Assembly (NCBI GenBank): GCA_015956445.1
Contig: WIUZ02000021.1
Coordinates: forward strand, 434,001 to 498,000
DNA length: 64,000 bases
Direction: 5' to 3'
Source of the DNA: Thelephora terrestris
Taxonomy: Eukaryota > Basidiomycota > Agaricomycetes > Thelephorales > Thelephoraceae
Positions 15,812-28,500 of this stretch are shown piece after piece. Both the position numbers and the translations under genes were made by a program. The notes under the pieces are model-generated. The model ran no database searches, was not told where the DNA came from, and saw nothing but the letters and a program-made list of their open reading frames with translations. Each line of letters opens with the position of its first letter. Position 1 is the first letter of the stretch.

Positions 15812-16540
15812 AGGAGGTTGGCGTCCAATGTTCAGATCCCGAAGTCGGTGTGGGGAACAAATAGCGGAAGCAGATGATGAAGGTGGTTGGCCGCGAGCGC
15901 GTTTATAAGTGACGTTCTGGAGATACTGAGGATCAGGTACTCTCTCATTTTTCCCTTGGCTGTGCATCACGTGCCCTTTGATTTATCTCACCCAAAAGTC
16001 CGCCGTGAACAGTGCAGGAGAAGTCGACTGAGACTGTGCGGTCCGTTGGGTAATGTCAAAATAATTCTTTGCGAAGATGATCGCGAACGCTGCCGATCGA
16101 CAGCCGGAGTGCGGTCTCGCAGGGAGGCGCACATGGCCCAGCTTTGTGTTCACGCCTTGATGTGCACCGAGATACAAAGAAAGATATGTAAGAATCTGCG
16201 TCACCGCCTTGGAGGTCTAGGTAACGGGCTGTGGCTTGGCCGATATAGGGAAACGGGTGTTGCGCCTGGGATGCCCCCTGGGTCAATCCACCCTACAAAT
16301 TGCAGCGCGGCGCAAAAGAAAGGACCCGCAGTGTATCTATTGGCAACAGTATGGCATTCGTAACTTGGGGCTGCCATGCGTGATGGGGAAACATTACTAG
16401 CGCCCTGAGCTCTCCTCGTTCCTCTCATCATCCTCCAACACAATTATATGAAGTCCAACGTCTGCGCTTCAGCACTCTGTTCGTCCTGTCAGCCCCTTCT
16501 GTCTCGACCATCGTTCTCACAGATTTTGACCCATTCCAAT
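15812..16540. promoter_or_regulatory. Upstream region of Ca2+-ATPase copy A, duplicated elsewhere
   Basis: No gene is seen. The block at about 15930-16010 (CTGTGCATCACGTG and surroundings) recurs at about 23025-23090. The block at 16125-16260 (GGCGCACATGGCC..CACGCCTTGATGTG, CAAAGAAAGATA, GGCTGTGGCTTGGCCG) recurs at 34845-34965, upstream of copy C. The last 100 nt match the leaders of copies B and C, so the promoter travelled with the gene. Confidence 0.6.
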
Positions 16541-19500
16541 ATGGATGACAGCTCTAATCCCACCATAGTCCTCAGTTCAACTCAAGTCACCCACGTCGAG
16601 CATGAAGAATTTTTACCGCTTGCTCCCCTTACGTCATCGACTTCAAGTTTAAGCCCCGGGTACCAAGCCAAGTCCGACACCCGGCCCGCCCACAAAACTA
16701 CCGACGAGGGTCGATCAAGGACCACAATCCCTACCCACCACTTCACAAACACCACCTCTCCTGGCGAAAACAAACCTGGGTACGGAACCACCTCCCTAGC
16801 TCTCCTCGGTCCCGATGGCCCAAATTGCTCTCATTCTCGAGGACAATCGAGTGCTACCATGATCCTCACCGAGGAGGGAACAATTGACAACGGCTCTTCA
16901 GGTATCCCCCGTCTTCACCCAGCTCCTTCAAACATAGATACCGGCAACCTTGAGATTCGGACCAATGCCTGTGAGAAGGCTAGGAACAGGGTTAGGAGCT
17001 ATGCCAAAGGGATATTACATGAGGGCGACGGTGACGAGGAGATGGATCCGGAGCTCGATCCCGCTCAAGATACGAATCTCAATCCCGCCCCTTTCAAGTT
17101 CAGGCCACATCACCTTGCTTCCCTCGTTGACCCGAAGAATTTAGATGCTCTGGAAGCTTTTGGCGGAATCATCGGTCTCTTGGCCGGTCTCGGTGTTAAC
17201 CCTAGATGTGGACTTCCCATTGGTGGAAATGTTTCACGGCCTGAGCACCTCCCCACTGTTACCGTTTCCGGCTTTTCAGGAGGGAAGCTTCAAGGCCTGG
17301 AACAATACTCTTACGAAGGTCCCCCGTTTACCAGTACCATCGAGGACAGGCAACAGGTTTACGGTGTCAACGTCCTTCCCGTCCAAGGAAGCAGGTCCTT
17401 GCTCCAATTGATATGGCTTGCGCTCAAGGACAGAGTTTTGGTGGGCCCCACCCGTTTCATCAAGCCCATTAAATGTGTCGTTGACGCTCACCCCGCTCTA
17501 GATTCTGTTGTCTATTGCTGCGGTCATTTCCCTTGCCCTTGGTTTATTCCAGGATTTCGGCCCGGGCCGGGCGCCAGGAAAACCCCCGGTTGATTGGGTC
17601 GAGGGTGTGGCCATCATCGGTGCCATCTTCGTCGTGGTGTGTATCCGTCGATTACCGCTCGATGCATGTACGCTTACTGCCGCCAACAAAGGTCATGGTC
17701 GGTTCGCTCAACGATTGGCAAAAAGAACGCCAGTTCCGCATCCTTAACGACAAGAAGAAGGAGCGAGGGGTCAAGGTCGTTCGGTGCGGTGACGAACGTG
17801 TCATTGACGTCAAGGATTTACTCGTCGGCGACATCGCCCTCCTCGAACCTGGCGAGATCATTCCTTGCGATGGTGTCTTCATCTCTGGTCACAACGTTAG
17901 ATGTGACGAGTCGGGTGCAACTGGCGAATCAGACGCCATAAAGAAGGTCAGCTACGATGATTGTATTGCCCTCAGAGAGACCGCCAAGTACGCGACCGCC
18001 AACGGCCAGGGATCCGACACAACCCACACGCACGCAGACTGTTTCATGGTTTCTGGCTCAAAGATTAGAGAAGGTCACGGCAAGTATGTCGTTATTGCCG
18101 TGGGCCGCAAGAGCTTCAATGGCCGCACGATGATGGGTGCGCCGTCCAACCTTTCCCCGGGTTTCGACCCTAGCCTAACCCCCGGTTCGCAGCTCTTTGG
18201 GGCAGCCCCGAGCCGACCCCGTTGCAGAAGAAATTGAACAAACTGGCCGAGCTCATCGCTAGGATTGGGGGTGGTGCTGGTTTTGCCTTGTTTATTGCCC
18301 TCACGATCCGTTTATTCGCACAGTTTGGCACTGAAGAACCTGCTCGGTCAGCATCCGTCGTCTCATCGCCGCTATCTTCGGCTAACATACCCCCATAGTA
18401 CTGCTGATGAGAAAGGCATCGCCTTCACTCAGATCTTGATCATCTCTGTGACCCTCGTCGTCGTGGCTGTTCCGGAAGGCCTTCCGCTTGCGGTATCCCT
18501 CGCGCTCGCTTTCGCAACGAGGCGGATGACCACTGAAAAGATCCTCGTCCGCATCCTTGGCTCCTGTGAGATAATGGTAAACGCCTCCGTTGTCTGCACC
18601 GACAAGACTGGCACACTCACTCAAAACGTTATGACTGTCGTTGCCGGTTCGATTGGTGTCCATGGCAAGTTTGCTCGAAACCTCAAAGATAGCAAGAACC
18701 GCACGAACGCCCCGAATCAAGCTCAGGACTGTGACCTGCCTCCAGAACAAGACATTACCGAGGTTGCCGATGAGCCGCATATTGATTGCAAGGATGCAGA
18801 TGACTTCTCGATCGACCAGAGTCAAATCAGCTCTATCCTATCCCCTCAGCTCAGACGCCTTTTCAACCAGTCGATCGCCATCAACTCCACCGCCTTCGAG
18901 GGCGTCGACCCAGAGGCCGAGGAGGTAGTCTTCGTCGGATCCAAGACCGAGACAGCGCTTCTTCAGTTCGCGAAGGATCTCGGCTGGGATAACTGGAGGC
19001 ACACTCGTGATTCAGCGGAGATTTTCCAAATGATCCCCTTTTCCAGCGAACGGAAAGCCATGGGCGTGGTGATTCGCCTTCGTCCCGGCCGCTACCGTCT
19101 GTTCCTCAAAGGCGCCTCGGAGATCCTCACCAAGAAGTGTACCCGTCACGTTGTTGTCTCCAAGAACGCGGATCAGACACCAGACCCCCACTCGGAGATC
19201 GGGACCAAGGCCATCGACGAGACTACGAAGGACAACATCTCGAGAACGATCAGCTTCTACGCCAACCAGATGTTGAGGACTATCGCGTTGTGCTATCGGG
19301 ATTTCAGTTCTTGGCCTCCTCCCGGTGCCCAACTCCAGTCCGCGGATGAAGTTGGATACGACGACCTTCTCGATGACGTGATCCTGGTGGCCATCATCGG
19401 CATCGGTGACCCCCTTCGTCCTGGCGTCCGCGACGCTGTCGCTTCCTGCCGCCGTGCTGGTGTCACCGTCAAGATGTGTACCGGGGACAATGTCCACACC

Positions 19501-20704
19501 GCTCGCTCGATCGCTACTCAATGCGGGATCTACACCGCCGGCGGAATAATCATGGAAGGTTCCGCTTTTCGCGCTCTCGATCCGAAAGACCGTACCGAGG
19601 TCGTCCCTCGTCTTCAAGTCCTGGCCCGCTCTTCCCCTGAAGATAAAAAGCTACTCGTCGAGACCCTTCGCTCTCTTGGTGAAATCGTTGGCGTTACTGG
19701 CGACGGTACGAACGACGGCCCCGCTCTCAAGACGGCGAACGTCGGGTTTTCGATGGGTATCGCCGGAACTGAAGTCGCCAAGGAGGCTTCGGACGTCATT
19801 CTCATGGACGATAACTTCTCTTCGATTGTGAAGGCAATCATGTGGGGTCGTTGCGTTAACGACGCTGTTCCCAAGTTCTTGCAGTTCCAGATATCGACTA
19901 ACATAACCACTGTTATCATCACGTTTGTCTCCGCCGTCGCCTCGGGTGAGGAAGGGTCTGTTCTCACTGCCGTCCAACTCCTGTGGATCAACATTATCAT
20001 GGACACCTTTGCCGCTCTTGCGCTCGCTACCGACCCCGCCTCGAAATCCCTACTGGACAGGAAACCGGACACCCGTGGAACCCGGCTTTTTACTGCAGAC
20101 ATGATCAAGATGATCCTCGGACAGTCGATCTACCAAGTCGCCATCATTTTCACCTTGCACTTCCTTGGTCACGCGATCCTCGGCTTAGATCACTCAGACG
20201 AAGGTGACAAGATCGTTGCGACTCTCGTGTTCAACACCTTCGTGTTCGCCCAGATCTTCAACTCTGTCAATTGCAGGAGGCTCGATAACAAGCTCAACGT
20301 CTTCGAGGGTATCCTCAACAATTGGTATTTCATCGTGGTAACCTTTGTCGGTACGTATCTCCCTTTCTTCTCGCATCAAAGAACTTGAACGCTGAAAACC
20401 GTTTATAGAAATTTTTGGACAGATTCTCATCGTCTTCGTCGGAGGTACTGCCTTCCAAGTCATGCCTATCCCCGCTCGCGAGTGGGGCATCTCGCTAGCC
20501 CTCGGTTTCGCCTCCATCCCTCTTGGTGCTCTCATCCGATATATCCCTACCCCACCTCTTGAGCGTGCCTTCATTAGACTGAGGCTCATGAGTCCCGAAG
20601 TCATCCTACCGATCACCGGACCTAAAGCCCTCGAGTTCCCTGCCCTTGTGGCCTCTTCTGTTGGCGCTGGGTCGGCACCGTTGTCGGAGACGAGATCCAG
20701 CTGA
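16541..20704 (+). CDS. PMC1: PMC1-type Ca2+-transporting P-type ATPase, copy A (catalytically complete)
   Basis: P2B-type calcium pump, expected to move Ca2+ into the vacuole. Six exons (16541-17440, 17502-17636, 17692-18136, 18193-18346, 18399-20350, 20409-20704) give 1293 residues with no frame break. All hallmark motifs are present: actuator TGES (about 17931), VPEGLP in M4, phosphorylation motif DKTGTLTQN (about 18601), KGASE nucleotide site, MCTGDN, GDPLRPGV, hinge TGDGTNDGPALK (about 19700) and the M6 Ca2+ site NIIMD. The first ~200 residues are Ser/Thr/Pro-rich and lack membrane segments. The C-terminus is short after the last membrane helix. I chose the ATG at 16541 over 16448 because it aligns with the ATG of copy B. 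It is the only one of the three tandem copies with intact catalytic motifs. Confidence 0.92.
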
Positions 20705-21235
20705 ACCTAGGCACGAGGCGAGAAGACGCTATTCACAAACGGCGGGGTCCCCAGTAACAATCCGTCTCAGTCCGATCTTTACTTCGGTTCCCTTTCACGA
20801 TCATGTCTGTCCTTTATGATTGAGAACGCTTGCTTGCATTTAGTCTATCAAAACATCCCTCCTCCTCCTTGCAATATCACGACTAGACGAACGCCCTGCG
20901 ACCGTACTTTGACCCTCAGCACATCTTCTACCGCCTTCCCTTCACAAGATCTCGTTGATTGAACGCCACTTTTTCGTTCACGATAAATTTCCTTCATGTT
21001 GTTGCGATGCACCCTTTTTTTTTCGCTTGTTGTACCCTACTCCGGTAGGAAAGGTGTTCAACTTCCTTCGATTGTAAAGTTACGCCTGACTTTACCCTTA
21101 GGCGCTGTATCCGCGTTACATCTAATTTGTATACCTTTGTATAAATACCATAGACTACGAAACCCATTGGATACCGAGCAGCCTGAATATCATACGTATC
21201 ATCTCCTATAGCCGGCATGGAAACCAACGATGTTA
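20705..21235 (+). repeat. 3' flank of copy A, shared with copies B and C
   Basis: About 530 nt after the stop align with 29584-30112 and 39603-40130. Landmarks are AGTCTATCAAAACATCCC, the CTCCGGT.GGAAAGGTGTTCAA block, and GCCGGCATGGAAACCAA at the end. In copy A roughly 185 nt (21236-21420) follow before the shared CTTGAATGGTCGTTG block; B and C have only about 15 nt there. So either A gained or B/C lost this piece. Confidence 0.75.
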
Positions 21236-21523
21236 GAGTATTCCACTTTCGTTCCGTCGCTCCGTAGCCACCAATCAACTAGTCGTGCGTCCTTCCAAGC
21301 AGTTAAGTCTTCACCTTGTGCTCCATAAGCGCGGTCCTTCTCCACGTCCTGCGAGGACCCACTTCTTCTAGGAACTAACTTGCTCCAGACAGAGACCTAA
21401 AGAACAAGTCGTTCTTGGAGCTTGAATGGTCGTTGTATTGACAATCTGTGGCTGTGGAGAATCGGATAAAGCTCAGCCATGGCACGGTGACAAATCCAAG
21501 ACAAATCCCTCCACAATGCGACG

Positions 21524-21672
21524 AGTTGGTGGGTGATGAAGGTACCCTCTGTGATGAGCGATACAAGATTTGGCAGGGGGAGGCGAACGGAAAATAGACC
21601 AGTACGGTTATGGGCTCTCTCCGCCTAGAATCGAACCCTCCTTCCAATCCCGACAGAGCGTCATTCATGTGA
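21524..21672. repeat. Dispersed repeat R1, copy 1
   Basis: About 150 nt are nearly identical to 32278-32426. Landmarks are GGTGATGAAGG/GGTGGTGAAGG, TACCCTCTGTGATGAGCGAT, and ATGGGCTCTCTCCGCC. The minus strand contains GGTTCGATTCTA, which resembles an RNA polymerase III box B, but I could not fold a tRNA around it. Confidence 0.6.
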
Positions 21673-21680
21673 CTCTCATC

Positions 21681-21935
21681 CCACAAAGGGATGAAAAGCC
21701 TCCAGATCAGCCAACCCAGCCATACTTAACAAGCCCTGGTCCGGCACAAACCGCCAAGAAAACCACGATAGTCTGGGAGACAGGAAGGCAGGCGAGAAGT
21801 TTACGCATTTAACAAGTCCGAAACTGGTGTCCCCATGATTGTTCTGGAGAAGAAAAAAGGAAGCGTTCACTGTAGCGGGTAAGGTCGGCGTCGTGAGCTT
21901 TCGACTAGTGACGTCAGCCGTTACACGGCCGCGAC
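21681..21935. repeat. Dispersed repeat R2, copy 1
   Basis: Aligns with 24838-25111 and, in part, 32858-33000, all in the same orientation. Landmarks are AAAAGCCTCCAGATCAGCC, AACCACGATAGT, and ACACGGCCGCGAC at the far end. On the minus strand the copies give related but broken frames (MAGLADLEAFHPFVG and similar), so the unit may descend from a host gene of unknown type. Confidence 0.6.
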
Positions 21936-22218
21936 AACTTGAACCACCGGACAAGAGTATGTCGCTGCCTTTGGGGCGGTGAGCCTTGACCAGTTCGTGC
22001 GGTATTTGAGTACTTGGAAGGGCACAGAGTGAGCCCCTGCAACCCGTCCACTTCCTTCCCGCTCAGGCTTATACGTCACGACCCACGCGCTAGCAATTGT
22101 CTCGAGGTAAGCATCAAGTTGGAGGCTGTACTATTGCGTTCCATACCTCCTGTCTGTTTCTGGGGCCTAACGAACGAACGCCAAACCTGTCGGTTCTCCG
22201 GCATATCTCTACATCTAT

Positions 22219-24146
22219 CAGATCCTCTCAAACGTGTTGAAAATTGCTATACCCATCTTGCACTTTGGCGCTCGGCTGCAACACACGGCCGGTATTAGGA
22301 AGACCAACGTTAGCAGCGTTGGTGAACGCCTCACCAAGTTGACACCCTTGATCGGCGACTCATACTCGCATGCTCTTTCGCGCCTGGGGTAAGTACGAAC
22401 CCTCATTGCAACCTGTGACGAGACTACGCTGATTTCCTTCAAGGGATTCTGCCAATCATCCAATGGTTGTTGTCGCATTCCAGATATCCCTCCGCGACTT
22501 CGAAGTTGTTTAAACTCGAACGTTGGCTCGACGTTGGCAGATCTTTACGATGCTAGCGTGTTTCCCGACTCGGACGGAACAACTATATTACCTGCGCGTT
22601 CACGACGTCATTCCAGCTGCGATCGCCCTTCCTATTCTCGGAAAACCCGTCGCGTTGAATGCAAAGAAGTTGTTGCTGGTCTCCAGCAGGTTCTACCTTG
22701 CGTACATCTTCCTCGAGTTTTTACGGCTGAAGGAGCGGGCTGGGCTTCTGTATACAAAACAAAAAGTCTTAAGCAAGGCTAGCGCAGAGAAGGCCAAGCT
22801 TAAATATGCTGGAAGGCCATCAATTCGCTACCACCTACAACGCGTTCAGGCTCCCTGGGGCTCTTCACACTGGTGAGCTTGTTCTCCACGGTCTTCGCCT
22901 CGTCTCTTTCCGTGGTGGATTGAACCCACCACCCTGTCTCTGAACACCCAATGCTTGCCGTAGACCCCTCATGACGTTCAAAATCCTTCTATCAGAACAG
23001 TGGGTTGCGGACCTTCTCTGATTTTTCCCTGGGCTGTGCATCACGTGTGCCTTTTGAATGACCTGACTGCACACCCAAAATCTCGACTTCTTGGCTCAAA
23101 TACACACCGCGGGTGCGTGGTCACAACGATGCAACGATCACCGCGTCGTGTTTTTGGGATCAGGGGTGTTCAGTTTCCCCTAAATCTCGTTCAAATATCT
23201 GCCAGCTTGGGAGGAATATTCATCGGCAGCTCGCTGGAGTCCGGAATCCCCTTGAACGACGTGAGTCCCTTCATCTGCCCGTTTTGACTTCGTCCTTGTT
23301 TTGTTGCACGTCGTTGTCCTTTTCTTCGACTCCCGGTCCGGATTTCATGTGCCGAGAAAAGATGCATTGCCGGCAAATCGAGTCACCGACTCGGTCACGC
23401 CCGCCGAGCCACCTCCACATTCCGTTCACCGCAGTTTGGCCGGGCCTCGTCCCATAAATTTATCCCCTGAAATTTGCGCAGTCCAGGGGGGCCGCTGGGC
23501 TCTGCTACGCTCAATTCGAGGCTGGACGTTCGGGCCCATCTTTTCGGACCGTCAGTCAGCATGCACGGGACTCGTAAATTACCGCGTGCTTACGCGTGCC
23601 GCGTCATGGGGAAGCGGTCAAACCGTGCGCTGCGTTGATTACCGGGTCATCGCCAGACCTGCTGTCCTAGTCTTGGCTTTCGCTTACAAATCGGCATACA
23701 AGCACAGCGTGCAGAACCGTCCCGAAATATCTGGTATGACATGCGATCCGTTTTGTTCGTCCGAGGGATTCCCCAGGTTTGATCGACATTGTCTGACCGG
23801 GGTTTTCGTCGATGTCGCCGTTTCGTTATCTCTATGAGTTTTCCATTTTATACATCTCTGCATTCGTTGAGTTGTTAGGATTGAGTAAGCTAATGTAAAA
23901 TTTCCCCAGGTGGCTAGCGCGGCATTTGGACTGGCGGCGTCCTTAATTACCTTCCGTGAATTGTGGGCTGCTGCTGGGGTTGGCCCGTCTCCACCACCTC
24001 CTGAGGAGGGTTCCAGGCAGGAAGAGAAAGAGGTTGGAGCAAATGTGCAGGAGATCGAGCCCTCTGGGGTTGAACCAGATCCGGGTGTTTCTGGATCCGC
24101 ATCTTCGTACGTAGAAGTGGAGGCTGTTCAGGCTTGGGCAAACTAG
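22219..24146 (+). pseudogene. PEX11-like peroxisomal membrane protein, frame-broken
   Basis: Resembles the fungal PEX11 family, which shapes and divides peroxisomes. Parts in order: VGERLTKLTPLIGD, then after an intron ILPIIQWLLSHSRYP, MLACFPTRTEQLYYLRVH, SRFYLAYIFLEFLRLKER, then GSSLESGIPLND (about 23225-23262), and after a long intron VASAAFGLAASLITFRELW and a Pro/Glu-rich tail ending at 24146. The order and the RFYLAYIFLEF and FGLAASLITFR segments fit the family. Near 22535 the frame slips by one base. The stretch 22880-23110 contains sequence shared with the 15.9 kb region. The last intron is about 650 nt, far above the local norm, and holds an unrelated open frame. I cannot place the first exon. 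Likely a disrupted gene; the family call is moderate. Confidence 0.55.
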
Positions 24147-24837
24147 TTTTGGGTGAAGGCCAAGAGAGGTGAGACGATTTGGCCATTGTGTGTGGAGATC
24201 GTGGGGATCGATGAGGCGGTGGGGGGTTCTCCGGTGGGTTCGTGTGACATCGCTCGACGTTTCTAGAATATGAATGGCTGTTTGATTGAGCACGATAATT
24301 CACGAGAGATGTTTGTGCACGTTCCGTGTTGGGATTGCGTGTCACCGGTGTTTTTACCACCGCCTGTGTTTGACGTTTGCGCAGCGGAAGGATTATTGGT
24401 ACAGGATTAATAGAAGTTGATTATGTTTCTTGTACTATGACCGACGAATACACGAAGAGGAGTGCTGGATTACACGCGTCGTACGCCGAGGACGTGTTTT
24501 GTCAGTCGCAGTGCTTGGCCTCGGTAATTGGAGCCCATTCCAGGTACAATACCGCACATGGCGGACTGGTCACGAGTCTACCTTCCAGTCACCTTCAGCT
24601 CGCGGCCTATAGTCGATGCCTTGCGGCGGGAGTTTCAACTTCTAATGGAGGAGCTGCGTATCACAATGCTGGAGGAAACCAATCAGGAGAGGGAGGATTA
24701 GGTGATCTGGCACGTGTCCCTCTTCAGAGAACACCGCCATAGACCACCATGTCCTCCCTCTCTCTTCCTCCTCAGAGGACACCGTAAAGACATTTTTACT
24801 CTCTTTGCTACTTCCCTCCGCCAAGACCGGCAACCTC

Positions 24838-25111
24838 CCATCCCACGAAGGGAGGAAAAGCCTCCAGATCAGCCAACTCAGCCATACTGAAAAAGCTCTG
24901 GTCCCACAAGACGTAGGCACAAATCGCCAAGAAAAAATACGATAGTGTGGGAGACAGGAGGGCAGGCGAGAAGTTAACGCATTTATCAGGTCCGAAATTG
25001 GTGTCCACATGATTGTTCTGGAGAAAGAAAAGGAAGCGTTCGCTGCAGCGGGTAAGGTCGGGGAACTTTCGACTAATGACATCGGCGCTCCAGCCATTAC
25101 ACGGCCGCGAC
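24838..25111. repeat. Dispersed repeat R2, copy 2
   Basis: Second copy of the unit described at 21681-21935, about as long and in the same orientation. It differs by scattered substitutions and small indels. Confidence 0.6.
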
Positions 25112-25169
25112 TAGCTAGCCTAGTAGCTTGGTTGGGGCAGTAACCGGCGATTGGCCGGCACTGTCCAGG

Positions 25170-25252
25170 CGTGCCAGGGCTTCGGCGAAGGCTGTGTTTC
25201 TACACAAAGTCACTGCATATTTACGCTTCAGCTTCAGCACTATGTTTGTTCT
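25170..25252 (+). repeat. Direct repeat of the ATPase leader, distal copy
   Basis: About 83 nt (GCTGTGTTTCTACACAAAGT to TATGTTTGTTCTG) repeated almost exactly at 25440-25522. The second half matches the leader of copy A (CGCTTCAGCACT.TGTT). Confidence 0.75.
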
Positions 25253-25439
25253 GGTCAAACGAACCTCTTGTCAACGATCGATTTTCTTCCTTCATAATTA
25301 GGAGTCGCACGACGGATTGGGATTTCCGCGTTGGGATTTTCCCTGATGACCATCAGACACGTGCCCGTCGAGTTTTGAATGGACTCCCCTGATCCCCAAG
25401 GACTCCCTATGGACGCGGCGATCGCCGCCCCTTGCCCAG

Positions 25440-25522
25440 GCGTGCCGGTGTTTCGGTGAAGGCTGTGTTTCTACACAAAGTCACTGCATATTTACGCTTC
25501 AGCTTCAGCACTATGTTTGTTC
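25440..25522 (+). repeat. Direct repeat of the ATPase leader, proximal copy
   Basis: Sits 46 nt before the ATG of copy B, so it likely forms its promoter-proximal leader. The distal copy lies 270 nt further upstream. Confidence 0.75.
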
Positions 25523-25567
25523 TGCCGCCCCTTTCGTCTCAAAAAGAAACTTTTCACCCATTCCAAT

Positions 25568-28500
25568 ATGAAAAATAGCTCTAATCCAACCGTAGTCCTC
25601 ACTTCAACTCCAGTCACCCACGTCGAGCACGATGCCTTTTTACCGCTTGCTCCCCTTACTACGCCTTTGCTTGATGCCGGAGGCTCAAGTTCAAACTCTG
25701 ACACCCGGCCCGCCCCAGAAACCACCAATGAGGGTCGATCGAGGACCACAATCCCTACCCACCATTTCACAAACGTCACCGCTTCTTGCGAAAATAAACC
25801 TGGCTATGAAAGCACCTCCCTAGCTCTCCTCGGTTGCAATGGCCTAAATCGTTCTCATTCCCGAGGTCTATCGAGTGCGACCATGACCCTCATCGAGGAA
25901 GGAACATTTGACAACGGCTCTCCTGGTATCCCCCGTCTTCACCCAGCTCCTTCCAACATAGATCTCGTACATGAGGGGGGGGACCGTGACGAGGAGACGG
26001 AGCCCGATCCTGCCCCTTTCAAGTTTGGGCCATATCAACTTGCTTCCCTCGTTGATACGAAGAATTTGGGTGCTTTGGAAACCCTTGGTGGAATAATTGG
26101 TCTCTTGGCCGGTCTCGGTGTTGACCCCAATTCTGGACTGCTCATTGTTGAACGGCCATCGGAATCCGAGGATCCCCCCGCTGTCATTGTTTCCGAACGT
26201 TCAGGAGGGAAGGTCCAAGCCCCGGAACAATACTCTTACGAAGGCCCCCCCTTCACCAGTACCGTCCAGGACAGGGAACGGGTTTATGGTGCCAACGTTC
26301 TTCCCGTTCGAGGAAGCAGGCCTTTCCTCCGATTGATGTGGCTTGCGTTCAAGCACAGAGTCTCGGTGCGTCCCACTCGTTTCTCCGAGCTTTCAAATGA
26401 GCGGTCAACGCTCATTCCGCTCTAGATCCTGGCATCTATTGTTGCGGTCATCTCATTAGCCCTTGGTTTCTTCGGACTGGGGCGCGAGAAAGGAAAACCC
26501 CCGGTTGCTTGGGTCGAAGGTGTGGTCCACATCGGGGCCATCTTCATCGTGGTGTGTAGCTTTCGATTACCGCCCGTTTCATGTGCGCTTATTGCCATTC
26601 ACAAAGGTGATCATCTGCTCGCTTAGCGAATGGCAAAAGGAAAAGCAGCTCCGTATCCTCGACGACAAGAAGGAGGAGCGAAGCGTCAAGGTCATTCGGT
26701 GCAGTGAAGAACGTGATATCGACGCCAAGGATTTACTCGTTGGTGACATCGCCCTCTTCGAACCTGGCGAGATAATTCCTTGCGGTGGTGTCTTCATCTC
26801 CGGTCACAATGTCACATGTGACGAGTCGGGTGCAACCGGCAAATCAGATGCCATAAAGAAGGCCAGCTACGATGATCGTGTTGCCCTCAGAGAGACCGCC
26901 AACGGCCAGGGATTCGATGCCGCACACACGGGCACAGACTGCTTCATGGTCCCTGGCTCAAAGGTTCTCGATGGTCATGGCAAGTATGTCGTTATAGCTG
27001 TGGGCCAGAAAAGCTTCAACGGCCGTGTCACGATGAGTACGTCATATGATCATTTCCGAATTTCTAGGACCCTAGCCTGACCGCTCGTTCCACAGCTCGA
27101 GGAGACCCCGATCCGACCCCACTGCAGAAAAAATCGAACGAACTAGCCGAGGACATCTCGAAGATTGGCTGCATTGCTGGTCTCGCATTATTTACTGCCT
27201 TGACGATCCGTTTCTTCGCACAATTAGGACCGGGACAACCCTATCGGTGAGCGACCATTGTCCCACCGCCTCCATTTTCCGCTAACATGTCCTCATAGTA
27301 CTACCAGCGAGAGTTTTATCACCTTCACTCAAATTTTGATCATTTCTGTAACCGTCATCGTCGCCGCCGTCCCGGAGGGCCTTCCGCTCGCAGTAACCCT
27401 CGCGCTTGCTGTCGCTACGAAGCGGATGACCGCCGACAAGCTCCTCGTGCGTATCATTGGTTCCTGTGAGACAATGGCAAACGCCTCCGTTGTCTGCACC
27501 GATAAGACCGGAATACTCACTCAAGGCGCCATGACTGTCGTCACCGGTTCGATTGGTGTCCATGGCCAGTTCCCTCGAAACCTCAAAGACAGTAAGGCTT
27601 GCACGAACGCCCCGGATCAGGATGAAGATCGTGACCCCTCTCCCGAACAAGACATCACTGAGGCCGTCATTGAACCCCAAGTACATCCCGAGCACGCAGA
27701 TGACTTCTGGATCGACCAGAGCGAGATCAGATCTATCTTGTCCCCTCAGCTCAGACGGCTTTTCAACCAATCGATCGCGATCAATTCCACCGCCTTCGAG
27801 GACATCGACCCCAAAACCAAGGAGGTGGTCTTCGTCGGATCCAAGACCGAGACAGCACTTCTCCAGTTCGCCAAGGATCTCGGCTGGGAAAACTGGAAGC
27901 ACACTCGTGATTCGGTGGAGATTGTCCATATGATCCCCTTTTCCAGCGAACGGAAGGCCATGGGCGTGGTTATCCGCGTTTGTTCCGGCCACTATCGTCT
28001 GTTTCTCAAAGGCGCCTCGGAGATCCTCACTAAGATGTGCACCCGGCATGTCGTCGTTTCTAAGGACGCGGATCAGTCACAAAACCCCAACTCCGAGATC
28101 GACACCAGGGCCATCGATGAGACTGCGAAGGACAACATCAGAACGATCATCTCCCACGCCAACCAAACGTCGAGGACGATCGCGCTGTGCTATCGGGATT
28201 TCAGTTCCTGGCCCCCTCCTGGTGCCCAGTTCCAATCTGCGGATGAGATATCATACGACCACCTTTCCGATAACGGGATCCTGGTGGCCATCATCGGCAT
28301 CGGGCACCCCCTTCGTCCTGGCGTCTGCGCTGCTGTAGCTGCTTGCCGCCGCGCTGGAGTCACCGTCAAGATGTGTACTGGAGACAACGTCCTCGCCGCT
28401 CGCTCGATCGCTACTCAATGCGGGATTTACAACGCTGGCGGAATAATCATGGAAGGTCCTGATTTCCGTGCCCTCGATCCGAAAGCCCGCACAGAGGTCG

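Larger units (their letters stand above)
24147..25567. other. Spacer between PEX11-like relic and copy B, mostly repeats
   Basis: It contains R2 copy 2 (24838-25111), preceded by a segment (about 24700-24790) that occurs inverted at about 32700-32790. It ends with two direct copies of a leader-like repeat (25170-25252 and 25440-25522). No intact gene is seen. Confidence 0.55.

Noticed and set aside
21524-21672. tRNA gene on the minus strand suggested by GGTTCGATTCTA
   Set aside because: The flanking bases do not form a T stem, and no matching A box, anticodon arm or acceptor stem could be built. It is treated as part of repeat R1.
23301-23837. 178-codon frame as an independent gene
   Set aside because: No motif was recognised, and it falls inside the apparent last intron of the PEX11-like relic. 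Only noted as possible inserted sequence.
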